Assembly: GCF_044385915.1 (NCBI RefSeq) | Contig: NZ_JBISCC010000125.1 | Span: 186,001 to 250,000, forward strand | Origin: Thalassobellus citreus | GTDB lineage: Bacteria; Bacteroidota; Bacteroidia; Flavobacteriales; Flavobacteriaceae | Length of the DNA: 64,000 nucleotides | Reading direction: 5' to 3' | In this document: in pieces, positions 15,199 to 24,289 of the stretch | How the letters are laid out: every line of letters starts with the position of its first letter | How positions within the stretch are numbered: the first letter of the stretch is position 1 | The notes under the pieces: generated by a model | What the model was told of the DNA's origin: nothing | Databases searched by the model: none | The model's input: only the letters and a program-made list of their open reading frames with translations | Translations under genes and position numbers: made by a program

Positions 15199-16170
15199 TT
15201 ACACATAAACTTCTAATAAAGTTGCATTTTCAGAATTAAGATTATAATTCTCAATAGCAGCAGGAAGTAAAATAGTTTCTCCTTTTTTTATTGTTTCTTT
15301 AAATCCGTTAGCTGAAATTTCAGCATCACCTTCTACACACATATAAATAATAAAAGAATCGTGATTATTTTCTTTTTGAAGCGACCTATCAATTTTCAAA
15401 TAATTAGTTGTAAAATAAGGACAACTTACCATTTCATTAGATTGATTTTCAGTTTTATCATAAGCAACCCTAAAGTTATCTGGCATATTAAAATCGAAAG
15501 CATCAATAGCTAAATCGTTATGTAACTCACGTTCATTTCCATTATCATCTACTCTATCCCAATCATAAACCCTATATGTTATATCGCTTGTTTGTTGTAT
15601 TTCAGCTACCATAACACCTGCTCCAATAGCATGTACACGTCCTACTTCAATAAAATAAGTGTCACCTGTTTTTACTGTATCGAAATTTAGAATTTGAGTT
15701 AGTGTTTTATCTTCCAGATGTTTTAAATATAATTCTGGTGTCATATCTTGATTAAAGCCAACTATCAAATTAGCGTCTTCATCGGCTTGTAGTGTATACC
15801 ACATCTCTGTTTTACCAAACGAATTGTGCCTTTTAGCAGCTAACTCATCATTAGGATGTAATTGTATAGATAAATCTTCTTTAGCATCAATAAACTTAAT
15901 AAGAAGCGGGAACTTATCTTTAAATATTCTATAATTTTGAAGTCCAATTAAATCGGCTCCATAAGTTTTTAAAAGTTGTTTTAACGATTGTCCTTTTAAA
16001 CTCCCATTAGAAACTACAGAAGTATCTCCTTCAACATCACTAATTTCCCAACTTTCACCAATGTTAGGTAAATCGCTATTTTTATTAAGTAATGTTTTTA
16101 ATTTTTGTCCTCCCCAAATTTTATCTTTTAAAATGGGTGTAAATTTAATTGGATACAATGTGTTTGACAT
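15199..16170 (-). CDS. manA: Mannose-6-phosphate isomerase, class I
   Basis: 323 residues, the short bacterial form. The enzyme interconverts mannose-6-phosphate and fructose-6-phosphate and feeds GDP-mannose synthesis. The cupin zinc site is visible: SIQLHPNDELA (Gln and His ligands), FGKTEMWY (Glu ligand) and the His of VGRVHAIGAG. The opening LYPIKFTPILKDKIWGGQKL is typical. It starts one base after the PTPS-like stop, so manA, the PTPS-like gene and idi form a tight minus-strand operon. Confidence 0.93.
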   Translation of the reverse strand: MSNTLYPIKFTPILKDKIWGGQKLKTLLNKNSDLPNIGESWEISDVEGDTSVVSNGSLKGQSLKQLLKTYGADLIGLQNYRIFKDKFPLLIKFIDAKEDLSIQLHPNDELAAKRHNSFGKTEMWYTLQADEDANLIVGFNQDMTPELYLKHLEDKTLTQILNFDTVKTGDTYFIEVGRVHAIGAGVMVAEIQQTSDITYRVYDWDRVDDNGNERELHNDLAIDAFDFNMPDNFRVAYDKTENQSNEMVSCPYFTTNYLKIDRSLQKENNHDSFIIYMCVEGDAEISANGFKETIKKGETILLPAAIENYNLNSENATLLEVYV

Positions 16171-16171
16171 A

Positions 16172-16582
16172 TTATTTTCCTGAATAGGTTACAAAATTTC
16201 TTGGCGTTTCATAAAGCGTTATTTCTAATTCTAAATGAGGCGCTAATTTAGGTTTAAGTTTATTATATATAACAACTGCTATATTTTCGGCTGTTGGGTT
16301 TAAATCTTTAAATTCCAGAACATCTAAGTTTAAGTTTTTATGATCGAAAGCATCTTCAATTTCTGCTTTTATTAATTCTCTTAAAATCTTAATATCTATA
16401 ACATAACCTGTTTCTTGGTCAATTTCTCCAGTAACACTTGCTATTAATTCGTAATTATGACCGTGATAGTTAGGATTATTACACACTCCAAAGATTTCTT
16501 CGTTCTTTTCAAAACTCCAATCTTTTCTATGCAATCTATGTGCTGCATTAAAATGTGCTTTTCTACTAACTGTTACTATCAT
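16172..16582 (-). CDS. 6-pyruvoyl-tetrahydropterin synthase / 6-carboxy-tetrahydropterin synthase family
   Basis: 136 residues. The zinc site histidines are in FNAAHRLH and YHGHNYEL, the catalytic Cys in FGVCNNPNYHGHNY, and the catalytic Glu in LYETPRNFV; DHKNLN is the third signature. The CNNPNxHGHNY form is the one found in animal PTPS, which makes tetrahydrobiopterin, rather than the usual QueD form, so I leave the symbol blank. Either a pterin product or a queuosine precursor is possible. The ATG overlaps the idi stop (ATGA), which implies coupled translation. Confidence 0.88.
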   Translation of the reverse strand: MIVTVSRKAHFNAAHRLHRKDWSFEKNEEIFGVCNNPNYHGHNYELIASVTGEIDQETGYVIDIKILRELIKAEIEDAFDHKNLNLDVLEFKDLNPTAENIAVVIYNKLKPKLAPHLELEITLYETPRNFVTYSGK

Positions 16583-17103
16583 TTTGAAATATTTATATGT
16601 TCGTAGAATTTATCGAAAATAATTTTAAACCATTCCGTATATATTTCAGGCTGATTTAAAATATCTTTTTTTACCGTTTCAATAGACATCCATTTCCAAC
16701 TAGCAACTTCGTCTACATTTATTACAGGCTCCTCGGTATAGTATCCTAATAATACGTGATCGTATTCATGCTCGGTTAAACCATTATCAAATGGTGCTTT
16801 ATAAATAAAGGATATAGATTCTTTTAAATCTACCACAAAGCCCATTTCTTCTTGTAAACGGCGTTTACCAGCCTCTATATTGCTTTCTCCATCTCTTTGA
16901 TGGCTGCAACAGGTATTGGTCCATAACAACGGAGAATGATACTTATGTGATGCACGTTGTTGTAGCATTAATTCATTCTTGTTATTAAAAACAAAAACTG
17001 AGAAAGCACGGTGAAGTAACGCTTTTTCATGCGCTTCCATCTTTGGCATTAAGCCTATTTGTTCATTATTCTCATTAACTAGAATTACTTTTTCTTCTTC
17101 CAT
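16579..17103 (-). CDS. idi: Isopentenyl-diphosphate delta-isomerase, type I
   Basis: 174 residues, Nudix fold. It converts isopentenyl to dimethylallyl diphosphate for isoprenoid synthesis. The catalytic Cys lies in LLWTNTCCSHQRDGE, the Nudix helix is EAGKRRLQEEMGF with the metal-binding glutamates, and the second catalytic Glu is in DNGLTEHEYDHVLLG. ENNEQIGLMPKMEAHEKALLHRAFSVFVF is a standard start. It is the first gene of the idi, PTPS-like, manA run. Confidence 0.95.
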   Translation of the reverse strand: MEEEKVILVNENNEQIGLMPKMEAHEKALLHRAFSVFVFNNKNELMLQQRASHKYHSPLLWTNTCCSHQRDGESNIEAGKRRLQEEMGFVVDLKESISFIYKAPFDNGLTEHEYDHVLLGYYTEEPVINVDEVASWKWMSIETVKKDILNQPEIYTEWFKIIFDKFYEHINISK

Positions 17104-17159
17104 AGCAAAGCAAAAATACCAACTAATTTTATAAAAACTGTTTATGTTTTCATAAAATT

Positions 17160-17193
17160 AAAAAGAGCATTCATAAATATGAATGCTCTTTTT
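17160..17193 (-). terminator. Terminator of the T9SS cargo operon
   Basis: AAAAAGAGCATTCAT (17160-17174) pairs with ATGAATGCTCTTTTT (17179-17193), 22 bases past the OmpA-type stop on the minus strand. Confidence 0.85.
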
Positions 17194-17214
17194 AAAATAT
17201 AATTATGGGAACTA

Positions 17215-19122
17215 TTAATTAGCCACCACTATAAATTCACTTCTTCTATTAGCTTGATGTTCTTCTTTTGAGCATTTAACACCGTTTGAACATTTGTTGG
17301 TTAGTTGAGTTTCACCATAACCTTTACCTGTTATTCTATTGGCTTCAATACCTCCTTTATTAATTACATATGCTTTAGTTGATTTATTTCTTCTACTAGA
17401 TAAAGTAAGATTATAAGCATCTCTACCTCTTGAATCTGTATGTGAACGCACATCTACTTTTACATTAGGAAACTGTTTCAGGTAATCAATAATTTTTTGT
17501 AATTCTATTTCAGCATCTGGTCTTATATCAGATTTATCATAATCAAAATAAATAGGATTTAAATTCAGTAACTTAAACAAATCTGTACCAACAACTGCTG
17601 CTTCTGGCTTCTTTTTCAATTCAAGCTTCAAAGCAATGGCTTCTCGTGTATTTATAGAAAAGTCTATGAAATCATCTTTATAACCTTCTTTCTTAGCTTC
17701 AATTAAATATGTATCGTCATTACACTTTAATTTAAACTTAAATTTTCCAGAATCATCAGTCTTTAAAGTCTCTATTATTTTATTATCTGAATCATTAACA
17801 AAAATATTAGCGTTTGAAATAACCTCTTGAGTATCTTTATCTATTACAACTCCTGAAATATTCTTAGAATCTTCTGGCAAAACAAAACTGTAAATATCAT
17901 CATCTCCTTTTCCTCCTGCCCTATTAGAAGAAATGTAACCTTGACGAGATACTTCATTTACGATGAATCCAAAATCGTCATTTGAACTATTAATTGGGCT
18001 TCCTAAGTTTTGAATAGTTTCTGATTTACCAATTTTGTTAATTTCTATTTTAAAAACATCTAAACCACCTAAACCTAAATGGCCATTTGATGAAAAGTAA
18101 AGTATTCCTTTATCGCTTACAAAAGGAAAATTCTCTTTCCCTTCAGTATTTATTTTATCACCTAAATTTACTGGCTCCCCATAAGTACCAGCTTCATTAA
18201 TTTCTACAACAAAAATATCAGAACCTCCAATTGTTCCTGGCATATCTGATGCAAAATAGAGTTTATCACCATCAACACTTAATGCTGGGTGTGCAACATT
18301 ATATTCATCACTATTAAAAGATAATGCCTCAATATTCTTCCATTCTCCATTAATCAATGATGCTTTATAAATTTTTAAAGTGTGAAAACCATCACTATTT
18401 TTTTCAAACTTACCGTTTAAATAATTATTTCTTGTAAAATAAACAGTATTACCATCTTTTGTAAAAGCGGTAGATGATTCGTGGTACTTTGTATTAATAT
18501 CTCCTCCAATTTCGGTGATATTCCCAATAGAATCTTTCTCAAATAAATTTAAAAATGGTTGCCCGTTCCATTTATAAATTTTCCCTTTTTTATCTCTTGA
18601 AGATGCAAAAATTAATTTTTCATTAAATACTGAAGTTCCAAAATCTGATAATGCTGTATTAATATCTAAATTATTCAATTCGAAGTCTTGAGACAATTCG
18701 TTTAACTTATTAAGATAGTCTGTATTGCTTAAAAATTCTTTAGCTCTATAATCATTTGAATTAATTGCAGAAAATCTTTGTAAAACCTTATCTGCCTCTT
18801 CATATTTCTTCTCAGCTTTTAATGCATGAGCATATCTAAAATAATTTTCGGATGCTGTTTCTGGATTTAGCTTTAGTAACTTTTTATACCACTTTGAAGC
18901 ATCTTTCATTTCATTATTATAATAATATGAATTTGCTAAATTTTCTAAAATCTCAAATGATACATTCTCTTGATTTGCTAAACCTAAAAGTTCTTCTTTA
19001 GAATTAGCATATGATAACTTTTCATATTGCTTTACTGCGTTTTTAATTTTTGCCTTTTGCGAAAAGGCAGTATTAAAAATTAAAAGGCTTAATATAAATA
19101 CTATGTATATTCTTTTTTTCAT
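17215..19122 (-). CDS. OmpA-domain protein with TPR and PD40 repeats (PorE-like), T9SS-associated
   Basis: 635 residues. Signal peptide 1-21, then a TPR-type helical region (about 25-140, YYYNNEMKDASKWYKKLLKLNPE), WD40-like PD40 beta-propeller repeats (about 150-410, FASSRD, YFASDMPGTIGGSDIFVVE, YFSSNGHLGLGGLDVFKIE), a carboxypeptidase-regulatory-like domain (about 425-500) and a C-terminal OmpA/MotB peptidoglycan-binding domain (about 520-635, FDYDKSDIRPDAEIEL, RSHTDSRGRDAYNLTLSSRR). The order matches PorE of Porphyromonas, which links T9SS surface proteins to peptidoglycan. It is the last gene after a cargo gene and a PorP/SprF gene, so it probably anchors that cargo's secretion or display complex. 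Confidence 0.9.
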   Translation of the reverse strand: MKKRIYIVFILSLLIFNTAFSQKAKIKNAVKQYEKLSYANSKEELLGLANQENVSFEILENLANSYYYNNEMKDASKWYKKLLKLNPETASENYFRYAHALKAEKKYEEADKVLQRFSAINSNDYRAKEFLSNTDYLNKLNELSQDFELNNLDINTALSDFGTSVFNEKLIFASSRDKKGKIYKWNGQPFLNLFEKDSIGNITEIGGDINTKYHESSTAFTKDGNTVYFTRNNYLNGKFEKNSDGFHTLKIYKASLINGEWKNIEALSFNSDEYNVAHPALSVDGDKLYFASDMPGTIGGSDIFVVEINEAGTYGEPVNLGDKINTEGKENFPFVSDKGILYFSSNGHLGLGGLDVFKIEINKIGKSETIQNLGSPINSSNDDFGFIVNEVSRQGYISSNRAGGKGDDDIYSFVLPEDSKNISGVVIDKDTQEVISNANIFVNDSDNKIIETLKTDDSGKFKFKLKCNDDTYLIEAKKEGYKDDFIDFSINTREAIALKLELKKKPEAAVVGTDLFKLLNLNPIYFDYDKSDIRPDAEIELQKIIDYLKQFPNVKVDVRSHTDSRGRDAYNLTLSSRRNKSTKAYVINKGGIEANRITGKGYGETQLTNKCSNGVKCSKEEHQANRRSEFIVVAN

Positions 19123-19133
19123 ATCTGCTTTCT

Positions 19134-20072
19134 TTAGAAAAATCTTGGTGATAAAATCTTACCTATTTGTTGTAACTCAAATCGTAGCATAATTTCGTGT
19201 GTGCCACTATTGTAATTATTCAATCCTGTAGTCGTTGCATCATAAGCATAACCTATAAATAGTCCTGGATTAATTTGAAATCCAGCTAAACCACTTACAG
19301 AATCATCCCATCTGTATGCTAAGCCTAAAGTGAATTTATCATTAAATAATGCATTAGCTGAAAGATCTGCTATTACTGGCGCTCCTGAAACTCCTTTTAC
19401 TAAAAAGGCTGGCTTTAATTTTGTGTTATCACTTAAATTAAACACATAACCACCTATTAAAAAGTAGTGTAAACTTTCAGTAGCAATAGATTCTTTAAAA
19501 TCGTCATAATGCTCTGAGGTTAGCATATTTGGAACTGAAGCTCCTAAATACCATTTCTCTGAATGTAAATACAAACCAAGTCCAATGGTTGGAGATATTA
19601 AATTCACATTGTTTCCATTATTAAATAAACCATCATTTTCATTAAAACGACCTTTACTCCAATCAGTATCTAAAAGGTGAAATCCTCCTTTAACACCAAA
19701 AGATAGTTTCAAATCACCCGATTCACTAATAGGTAAAGAGTAAGATACATTAGCGTCTACACTAGTTTCTTCTGCAGGCCCTAATTGATCGCTAACAATA
19801 TTTAAACCTAAACCAATTCTTTCATTTCTTAATGGAGAATGAATACCAAACGTTATCGTTTTTGGAGCTCCATCCATACCCACCCATTGGGTTCTATATA
19901 ATACCGAAGCACTTAACACATCTCTTTGTCCAGCGTAAGCCGCATTTACACTCATGGTATTATACATGTATTGTGTGTACTGCGGATCTTGTTGAGCTTC
20001 TACATTTAAACTTAATAGTGCAGTAAACACTACTAAAATTAAACCTTTTATTAATGATGTTTTTTGTATCAT
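19134..20072 (-). CDS. PorP/SprF-family type IX secretion outer-membrane protein
   Basis: 312 residues. Signal peptide 1-26 (ending NVEA), then DPQYTQYMYNTMSVNAAYAGQRDVL, the signature opening of PorP/SprF proteins, and a 14-strand-like beta barrel ending HEIMLRFELQ with a short tail to RFF. Members of this family are needed for secretion and cell-surface attachment of type-B CTD cargoes. The gene sits directly after a cargo with a type-B domain and 11 bases before the PorE-like gene, so it is the likely partner for that cargo. Confidence 0.93.
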   Translation of the reverse strand: MIQKTSLIKGLILVVFTALLSLNVEAQQDPQYTQYMYNTMSVNAAYAGQRDVLSASVLYRTQWVGMDGAPKTITFGIHSPLRNERIGLGLNIVSDQLGPAEETSVDANVSYSLPISESGDLKLSFGVKGGFHLLDTDWSKGRFNENDGLFNNGNNVNLISPTIGLGLYLHSEKWYLGASVPNMLTSEHYDDFKESIATESLHYFLIGGYVFNLSDNTKLKPAFLVKGVSGAPVIADLSANALFNDKFTLGLAYRWDDSVSGLAGFQINPGLFIGYAYDATTTGLNNYNSGTHEIMLRFELQQIGKILSPRFF

Positions 20073-20104
20073 TTTTTTAATCTTTTTTAGTTGTTTACTT
20101 TATA

Positions 20105-23100
20105 TTATTTATTTATGTATAACCAGCCTACCTTAGGTTTAGAGCCGTCTCCATAATCTAAAACGTAGTAATATGTTCCTACTGGTAAGACTTCTGAGCT
20201 ATTAACTGTTGCTCTTCCATTAGACCTTCCATCCCACTCATCACTACTGTTATAACCTCTCTTTTCGTAAACTTTATTACCCCAACGGTTATAAACTTCA
20301 AATTTATTATTTGGATAATTGTCTATACAATTGATAATTAAAGTATCTCCGTATCCATCTCCATTTGGTGAGAACTCGTTAATTACTGTTAAACAGTCTT
20401 CTTCTTTTAGTTCAGTTACTGTTGCGTCATCTTCTGTGTTACCGTCAAAATCATCACCGTTATCACTTGTATCGCTAACTGTACCTAATAATCTAGTTGA
20501 CGCTGTTACTACAACACTATTACTTACTCCTCCTGCATTTATTGCTTGCTGAGTTATTATAAAGCTAGCCGAATAAATTGCTGTTTCTCCTATAAGAAGT
20601 GTTCCTTCAAGACTTCCTTGATCTGCACTATCAAAAGTTGGTTCATCAGTTAAAGAAAGAGTATTACCAATATTATCTATGAATGTATCTACTAAAACAA
20701 TATCTGTTAAAACAACATCTCCTGTATTCATTACTTCAATAGTATAATATATTCTATCTCCTAAATCTGTTTCCGAGAATTCAGCTCTCTTAGTTACTTT
20801 TATTGTCGCTTGACAATCTGTTGTTATTGGATCACAAGCATCATCAGGATCGGTTGTTCCGGTTGGTACTGGTGTCGTTGATGAATCATCAATTCCTGTC
20901 GTTTCTTCACAATCGGTTAATCCATCACCATCACTATCGGTCGTATTAACTCCTGTTGGTAAACAAGCATCATTAGCATCAAATGGTCCTGGATAATCTC
21001 CTGGTACTTTTGGTGTACTCGGATCGTCTATTCCTGTTGTTTCTTCACAATCGGTTAATCCATCACCATCACTATCTACAAGAGAACTACAAGCAACAGT
21101 TACTGTTACTGTCGCGGTTGAACAACTTGCTGTTGGTGTATCGTCATCACAGATTGTATAATCAAATGTATCTGTCCCTACAAAACCTGTTGCTGGGGTA
21201 TAATCAAATGTGCCATCGTTATTGCTCGTTACTGTCCCGCCATTGGTACTTGACGATTCAAAACTTGTAATGGTTGCGCCATCAATTACAGTATCATTCG
21301 TTAGTACATTTACTGTTGTTACTAATGTATCTTCTGTGGTACTAGCTGTATTATCAACTGCTGTTGGATTCCCTTCATCTGTTACTGTAATAGTTACTGT
21401 CGCGGTTGATGTTTGTCCATCTAAATCTGTGATTGTGTAATTAAAAGTATCATTACCAACAAAGCTTGAAGCTGGTGTATAATTAATTGTATCATCAGTT
21501 GGATTATTAGGCGTACTATTATTATTTACTGTTACAGTACCTCCTTGTCCTGTTGTACCGCTTGGTAAACTTATTGCCCCATTATTAGGCCCGTCATTAC
21601 CAAAACTATCCACACCATTACCATTATTTGCTAATACATCAATAGAATTATTAGTACTATCTTCATTTATGCCAGTAATTGTATCATCTTGAGCGGATGG
21701 TGTATCATTTATTGTCAATAAAGCAGAAGACGATGTATTATCACCATCACAAACATAAGAAGGTGTTGTTAGAATAACTCTATATGAATTTCCTTCAACA
21801 CTTACACTAACTCCTGTTAGTGTAAGTGTAGCTGTAGTAGCTCCACTATAAATACCTCCGTTAGTAATATTAGAGAACCCAGAACCCGAATTTTCTTGCC
21901 ATTGATAATTAATTGGGGTTCCTGTGCCAGTAGTATTAGCTAATACCGTATATGTTTGCGTAGATGCATCAGCAACTAACAAGTTATTACTTGGTTGAGT
22001 TGTAATTCCTAATAACGCAATACTAGGTTGTAAAAAATCATCAACACTATTGTTATCTAAATCAACTGGTAAATTATTATAAGCAGAACCTGTAACTCCT
22101 GCTGCTATTACTAATCCATTTCCATCAACGGTTTGTAAACCAGAACCATATTTTCCATTACCATCAGTATCTGTTCCTGAACCATAAACTTCATCTACAT
22201 CTGAACAACCATCACCATCTGAGTCTGTATCAAACTGATTTAAAATACCATCTTGATCTAAATCATATCTATCATCAAAACCATCTCCATTAGTATCAAC
22301 AAAACCAGGAGCATCCGGATCAAAATAATTAGGTGTATTATCTCCATCTAAATCGCCTAAAGGATCAGGCAAACCTGAAGCATACTCTACTGTATCTAGA
22401 ATACCATCATTATCATCATCCAAATCACAATCTATATCAACTCCATCATCATCTATATTCCCATCATAATTAGGATTCTCAATTGCAACATATAATGAAA
22501 CAGCACCACCATTTCCTCCATCTTGTGATCCATTGCGCTCTGCTGTAGTATGTTCTCCTCCAATACCGCCAGAATTAATAAGTGTTAAATTAGCTGGTAA
22601 TGAAGCTTTAGAGTAAAGCAACACACCACCTCCACCACCTCCACCTGGGCCATGTATACTTGCTGTGTTTAAATCTTGTCCGTCTCCCCCTTTAACATTT
22701 ACAGTTAAATTACTAGTATATGTCTTTACTTTTAATACTACAGAGCCACCTGCTCCTCCTCCACCTCCACCATCTGGTGCACCAACTGGAATTACAGCTG
22801 AAGGAGAAAACCCTTCAGCATTAATGAAATGCCCATTTCCTGTAATTTCTTCGGCAAAGATAATAACGATACCACCTCCATCGGCTGCAGAAGACGGATT
22901 ACCTGTTGTAACAAATCCAGGACCTCCGGCACCTCCTAAAAAGGCTTTATCCTGACTAAGATAAGGTGTCATTGAATAACCTCCAATACCACCAGCATTA
23001 GCTCCATTTGTATCGCACCAACGCTTTCCTCCTTCGCCTCCAGCCCCATAGTTGGAACCTCCTCCACCTCCAGAATCTCCAGAAACACCAGATCCTCCGC

Positions 23101-23803
23101 CATTTGCTCTTGGAGCTCTACCTCTATCTGTTGCTATATCATACAAAGCAATACCTTCTCCTCTTACATAAGATGAATTATTACCATTTGGCAATACAAA
23201 CTGAGCATTTGGATTAACAGAACAATTATCTGGCGTCCCATTATTGGGCATACCAACACCTACAAATCCTTTTCCATTAACATCTATATCTGCATTAAAA
23301 ATTACTTTATTAGCTGTTAAAGCCAAAACCCCTCCTGTTCCTGTTGCATCATCCCATTCTGCCGCTGTTAAAGTTCCAACAATATTGGCAGTATCATAAT
23401 TAGGTATTCTAACTATTTGTATTTTTCCAGAAGCTGTATAAGATCTAACTAAAGGATACAATGGTGTTACTACATTCCCAACAACACTACCTATTTCGAA
23501 AAATTCATAATTACCAGCATTATTTATTGACGTTATACTACCTCCAGATGCTGAATTACTAATATCAATAGAAGCACCTTTCATTTGTATAATAAGAGCT
23601 TTATCTCCTGGTAAAAAATTAGTAGCATCAACCACTGTTATATCTGGTGCGCAATCTAATTGACAAGGTCCACAAATAGGCGAACTAATACTTGTTACAG
23701 CAGTATACGAATTTACAACTCCTGAAATATCAGTTTGAGCATAAGTATTAATACTGAAAAACAGTAATAAAAAGACTAACAAAGAAAAAATAGTTTTTTT
23801 CAT
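20105..23803 (-). CDS. Large secreted multidomain adhesin-like protein with type-B T9SS C-terminal domain
   Basis: 1,232 residues from the ATG at 23803; a longer frame starts at 23860 but lacks a signal peptide at its tip. Order: signal peptide (ending INTYAQ), beta-rich region with glycine-rich stretches (about 200-400), aspartate-rich thrombospondin-type-3-like calcium repeats (about 440-570, DDDNDGILD, DSDGDGCSD), an Ig-like domain, two cadherin-like/Big_9-type repeats with NDTFNYTITD and FVGTDTFDYTIC, two more TDSDGDGLTDCEETTGID repeats, a DUF11 domain and a gliding-motility type-B CTD (about 1140-1232, NEFSPNGDGYGDTL, YNRWGNKVYE, GTYYYVLDYGDG). It should be exported by T9SS and displayed or released. 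The ligand is unknown. Confidence 0.92.
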   Translation of the reverse strand: MKKTIFSLLVFLLLFFSINTYAQTDISGVVNSYTAVTSISSPICGPCQLDCAPDITVVDATNFLPGDKALIIQMKGASIDISNSASGGSITSINNAGNYEFFEIGSVVGNVVTPLYPLVRSYTASGKIQIVRIPNYDTANIVGTLTAAEWDDATGTGGVLALTANKVIFNADIDVNGKGFVGVGMPNNGTPDNCSVNPNAQFVLPNGNNSSYVRGEGIALYDIATDRGRAPRANGGGSGVSGDSGGGGGSNYGAGGEGGKRWCDTNGANAGGIGGYSMTPYLSQDKAFLGGAGGPGFVTTGNPSSAADGGGIVIIFAEEITGNGHFINAEGFSPSAVIPVGAPDGGGGGGAGGSVVLKVKTYTSNLTVNVKGGDGQDLNTASIHGPGGGGGGGVLLYSKASLPANLTLINSGGIGGEHTTAERNGSQDGGNGGAVSLYVAIENPNYDGNIDDDGVDIDCDLDDDNDGILDTVEYASGLPDPLGDLDGDNTPNYFDPDAPGFVDTNGDGFDDRYDLDQDGILNQFDTDSDGDGCSDVDEVYGSGTDTDGNGKYGSGLQTVDGNGLVIAAGVTGSAYNNLPVDLDNNSVDDFLQPSIALLGITTQPSNNLLVADASTQTYTVLANTTGTGTPINYQWQENSGSGFSNITNGGIYSGATTATLTLTGVSVSVEGNSYRVILTTPSYVCDGDNTSSSALLTINDTPSAQDDTITGINEDSTNNSIDVLANNGNGVDSFGNDGPNNGAISLPSGTTGQGGTVTVNNNSTPNNPTDDTINYTPASSFVGNDTFNYTITDLDGQTSTATVTITVTDEGNPTAVDNTASTTEDTLVTTVNVLTNDTVIDGATITSFESSSTNGGTVTSNNDGTFDYTPATGFVGTDTFDYTICDDDTPTASCSTATVTVTVACSSLVDSDGDGLTDCEETTGIDDPSTPKVPGDYPGPFDANDACLPTGVNTTDSDGDGLTDCEETTGIDDSSTTPVPTGTTDPDDACDPITTDCQATIKVTKRAEFSETDLGDRIYYTIEVMNTGDVVLTDIVLVDTFIDNIGNTLSLTDEPTFDSADQGSLEGTLLIGETAIYSASFIITQQAINAGGVSNSVVVTASTRLLGTVSDTSDNGDDFDGNTEDDATVTELKEEDCLTVINEFSPNGDGYGDTLIINCIDNYPNNKFEVYNRWGNKVYEKRGYNSSDEWDGRSNGRATVNSSEVLPVGTYYYVLDYGDGSKPKVGWLYINK
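20891..21076 (-). repeat. Near-identical 47-bp coding repeat in the cargo gene
   Basis: The segments 20892-20938 and 21030-21076 differ by one base and encode the two DSDGDGLTDCEETTGID calcium-binding repeats. Such near-identity points to recent duplication or gene conversion and offers a site for copy-number change. Confidence 0.8.
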
Positions 23804-24061
23804 AAATAATAATTTGTAATTTGTGTAAATAGAGAGTGAAAAATGTATTAAAGTTTTCATAATACTTTAAGTAAAGTAATTTATTGATTTAGGTTATTGA
23901 TTAGTTAAAATTATAAATAACTAAATCATGGTTCTTTTTTAATAAAAATTATCGAGTAAGTTTTATTCATTTTTGAGAGTTGTTTATAATAGCAATTAAA
24001 CTTATTTATTACTTAATAATGCAATTTACAGTTGACTTCTTCAATCAAAAAAAGTCTGAGG

Positions 24062-24069
24062 CAAACCTA
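24062..24069 (-). promoter_or_regulatory. Candidate -7 box for the T9SS cargo operon
   Basis: TAGGTTTG on the minus strand fits TAnnTTTG, but no -33 TTG lies at the right distance. Confidence 0.4.
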
Positions 24070-24225
24070 GTAATTATTATGAATTATTGTGATTAACATA
24101 CAAAGCAACACCTTATCATAACATCATACTAAAAATGTATTTTATCGAAATAAAACGAATTTCATCATTCGTTTTTTGTATTTCGTCGATAAAAATAAAT
24201 ATTTAAACACAAATTAAGACGTAAT

Positions 24226-24255
24226 TGTTCTGAACGCTTATAAAAATGTTCTGAA
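24226..24255 (-). promoter_or_regulatory. Candidate LytTR-type operator (9-bp direct repeat, 12-bp spacer)
   Basis: TGTTCTGAA occurs at 24226-24234 and 24247-24255, so the centres are 21 bp apart, two helical turns. This is the arrangement used by AgrA/LytTR-type dimers. It lies 35 bases from the LytTR gene and, on the minus strand, 8 bases upstream of a near -7 box TTAATTTG (24210-24217), where an activator would sit. Confidence 0.5.
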
Positions 24256-24289
24256 ACAAATAAATGAAGATTTTAAATTAACTTTTAGG

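Larger units (their letters stand above)
23861..24289. other. Intergenic region upstream of the T9SS cargo operon
   Basis: About 430 bases without a supportable gene. It holds a LytTR-like direct repeat (24226-24255), a minus-strand TTAATTTG box next to it (24210-24217) and a full consensus box TAGGTTTG (24062-24069). Either promoter would give the cargo message a leader of about 250-400 bases. Confidence 0.55.

Noticed and set aside
20891..21076. CRISPR-like spaced repeat
   Set aside because: Only two copies, and both encode the same calcium-binding repeat in frame; no cas genes are near.
20983..23217. Several plus-strand frames of 70-95 codons opposite the T9SS cargo gene
   Set aside because: They are Ser/Thr/Leu-rich mirror frames of the repetitive, Gly/Asp-rich cargo coding strand, with no start context or family likeness.
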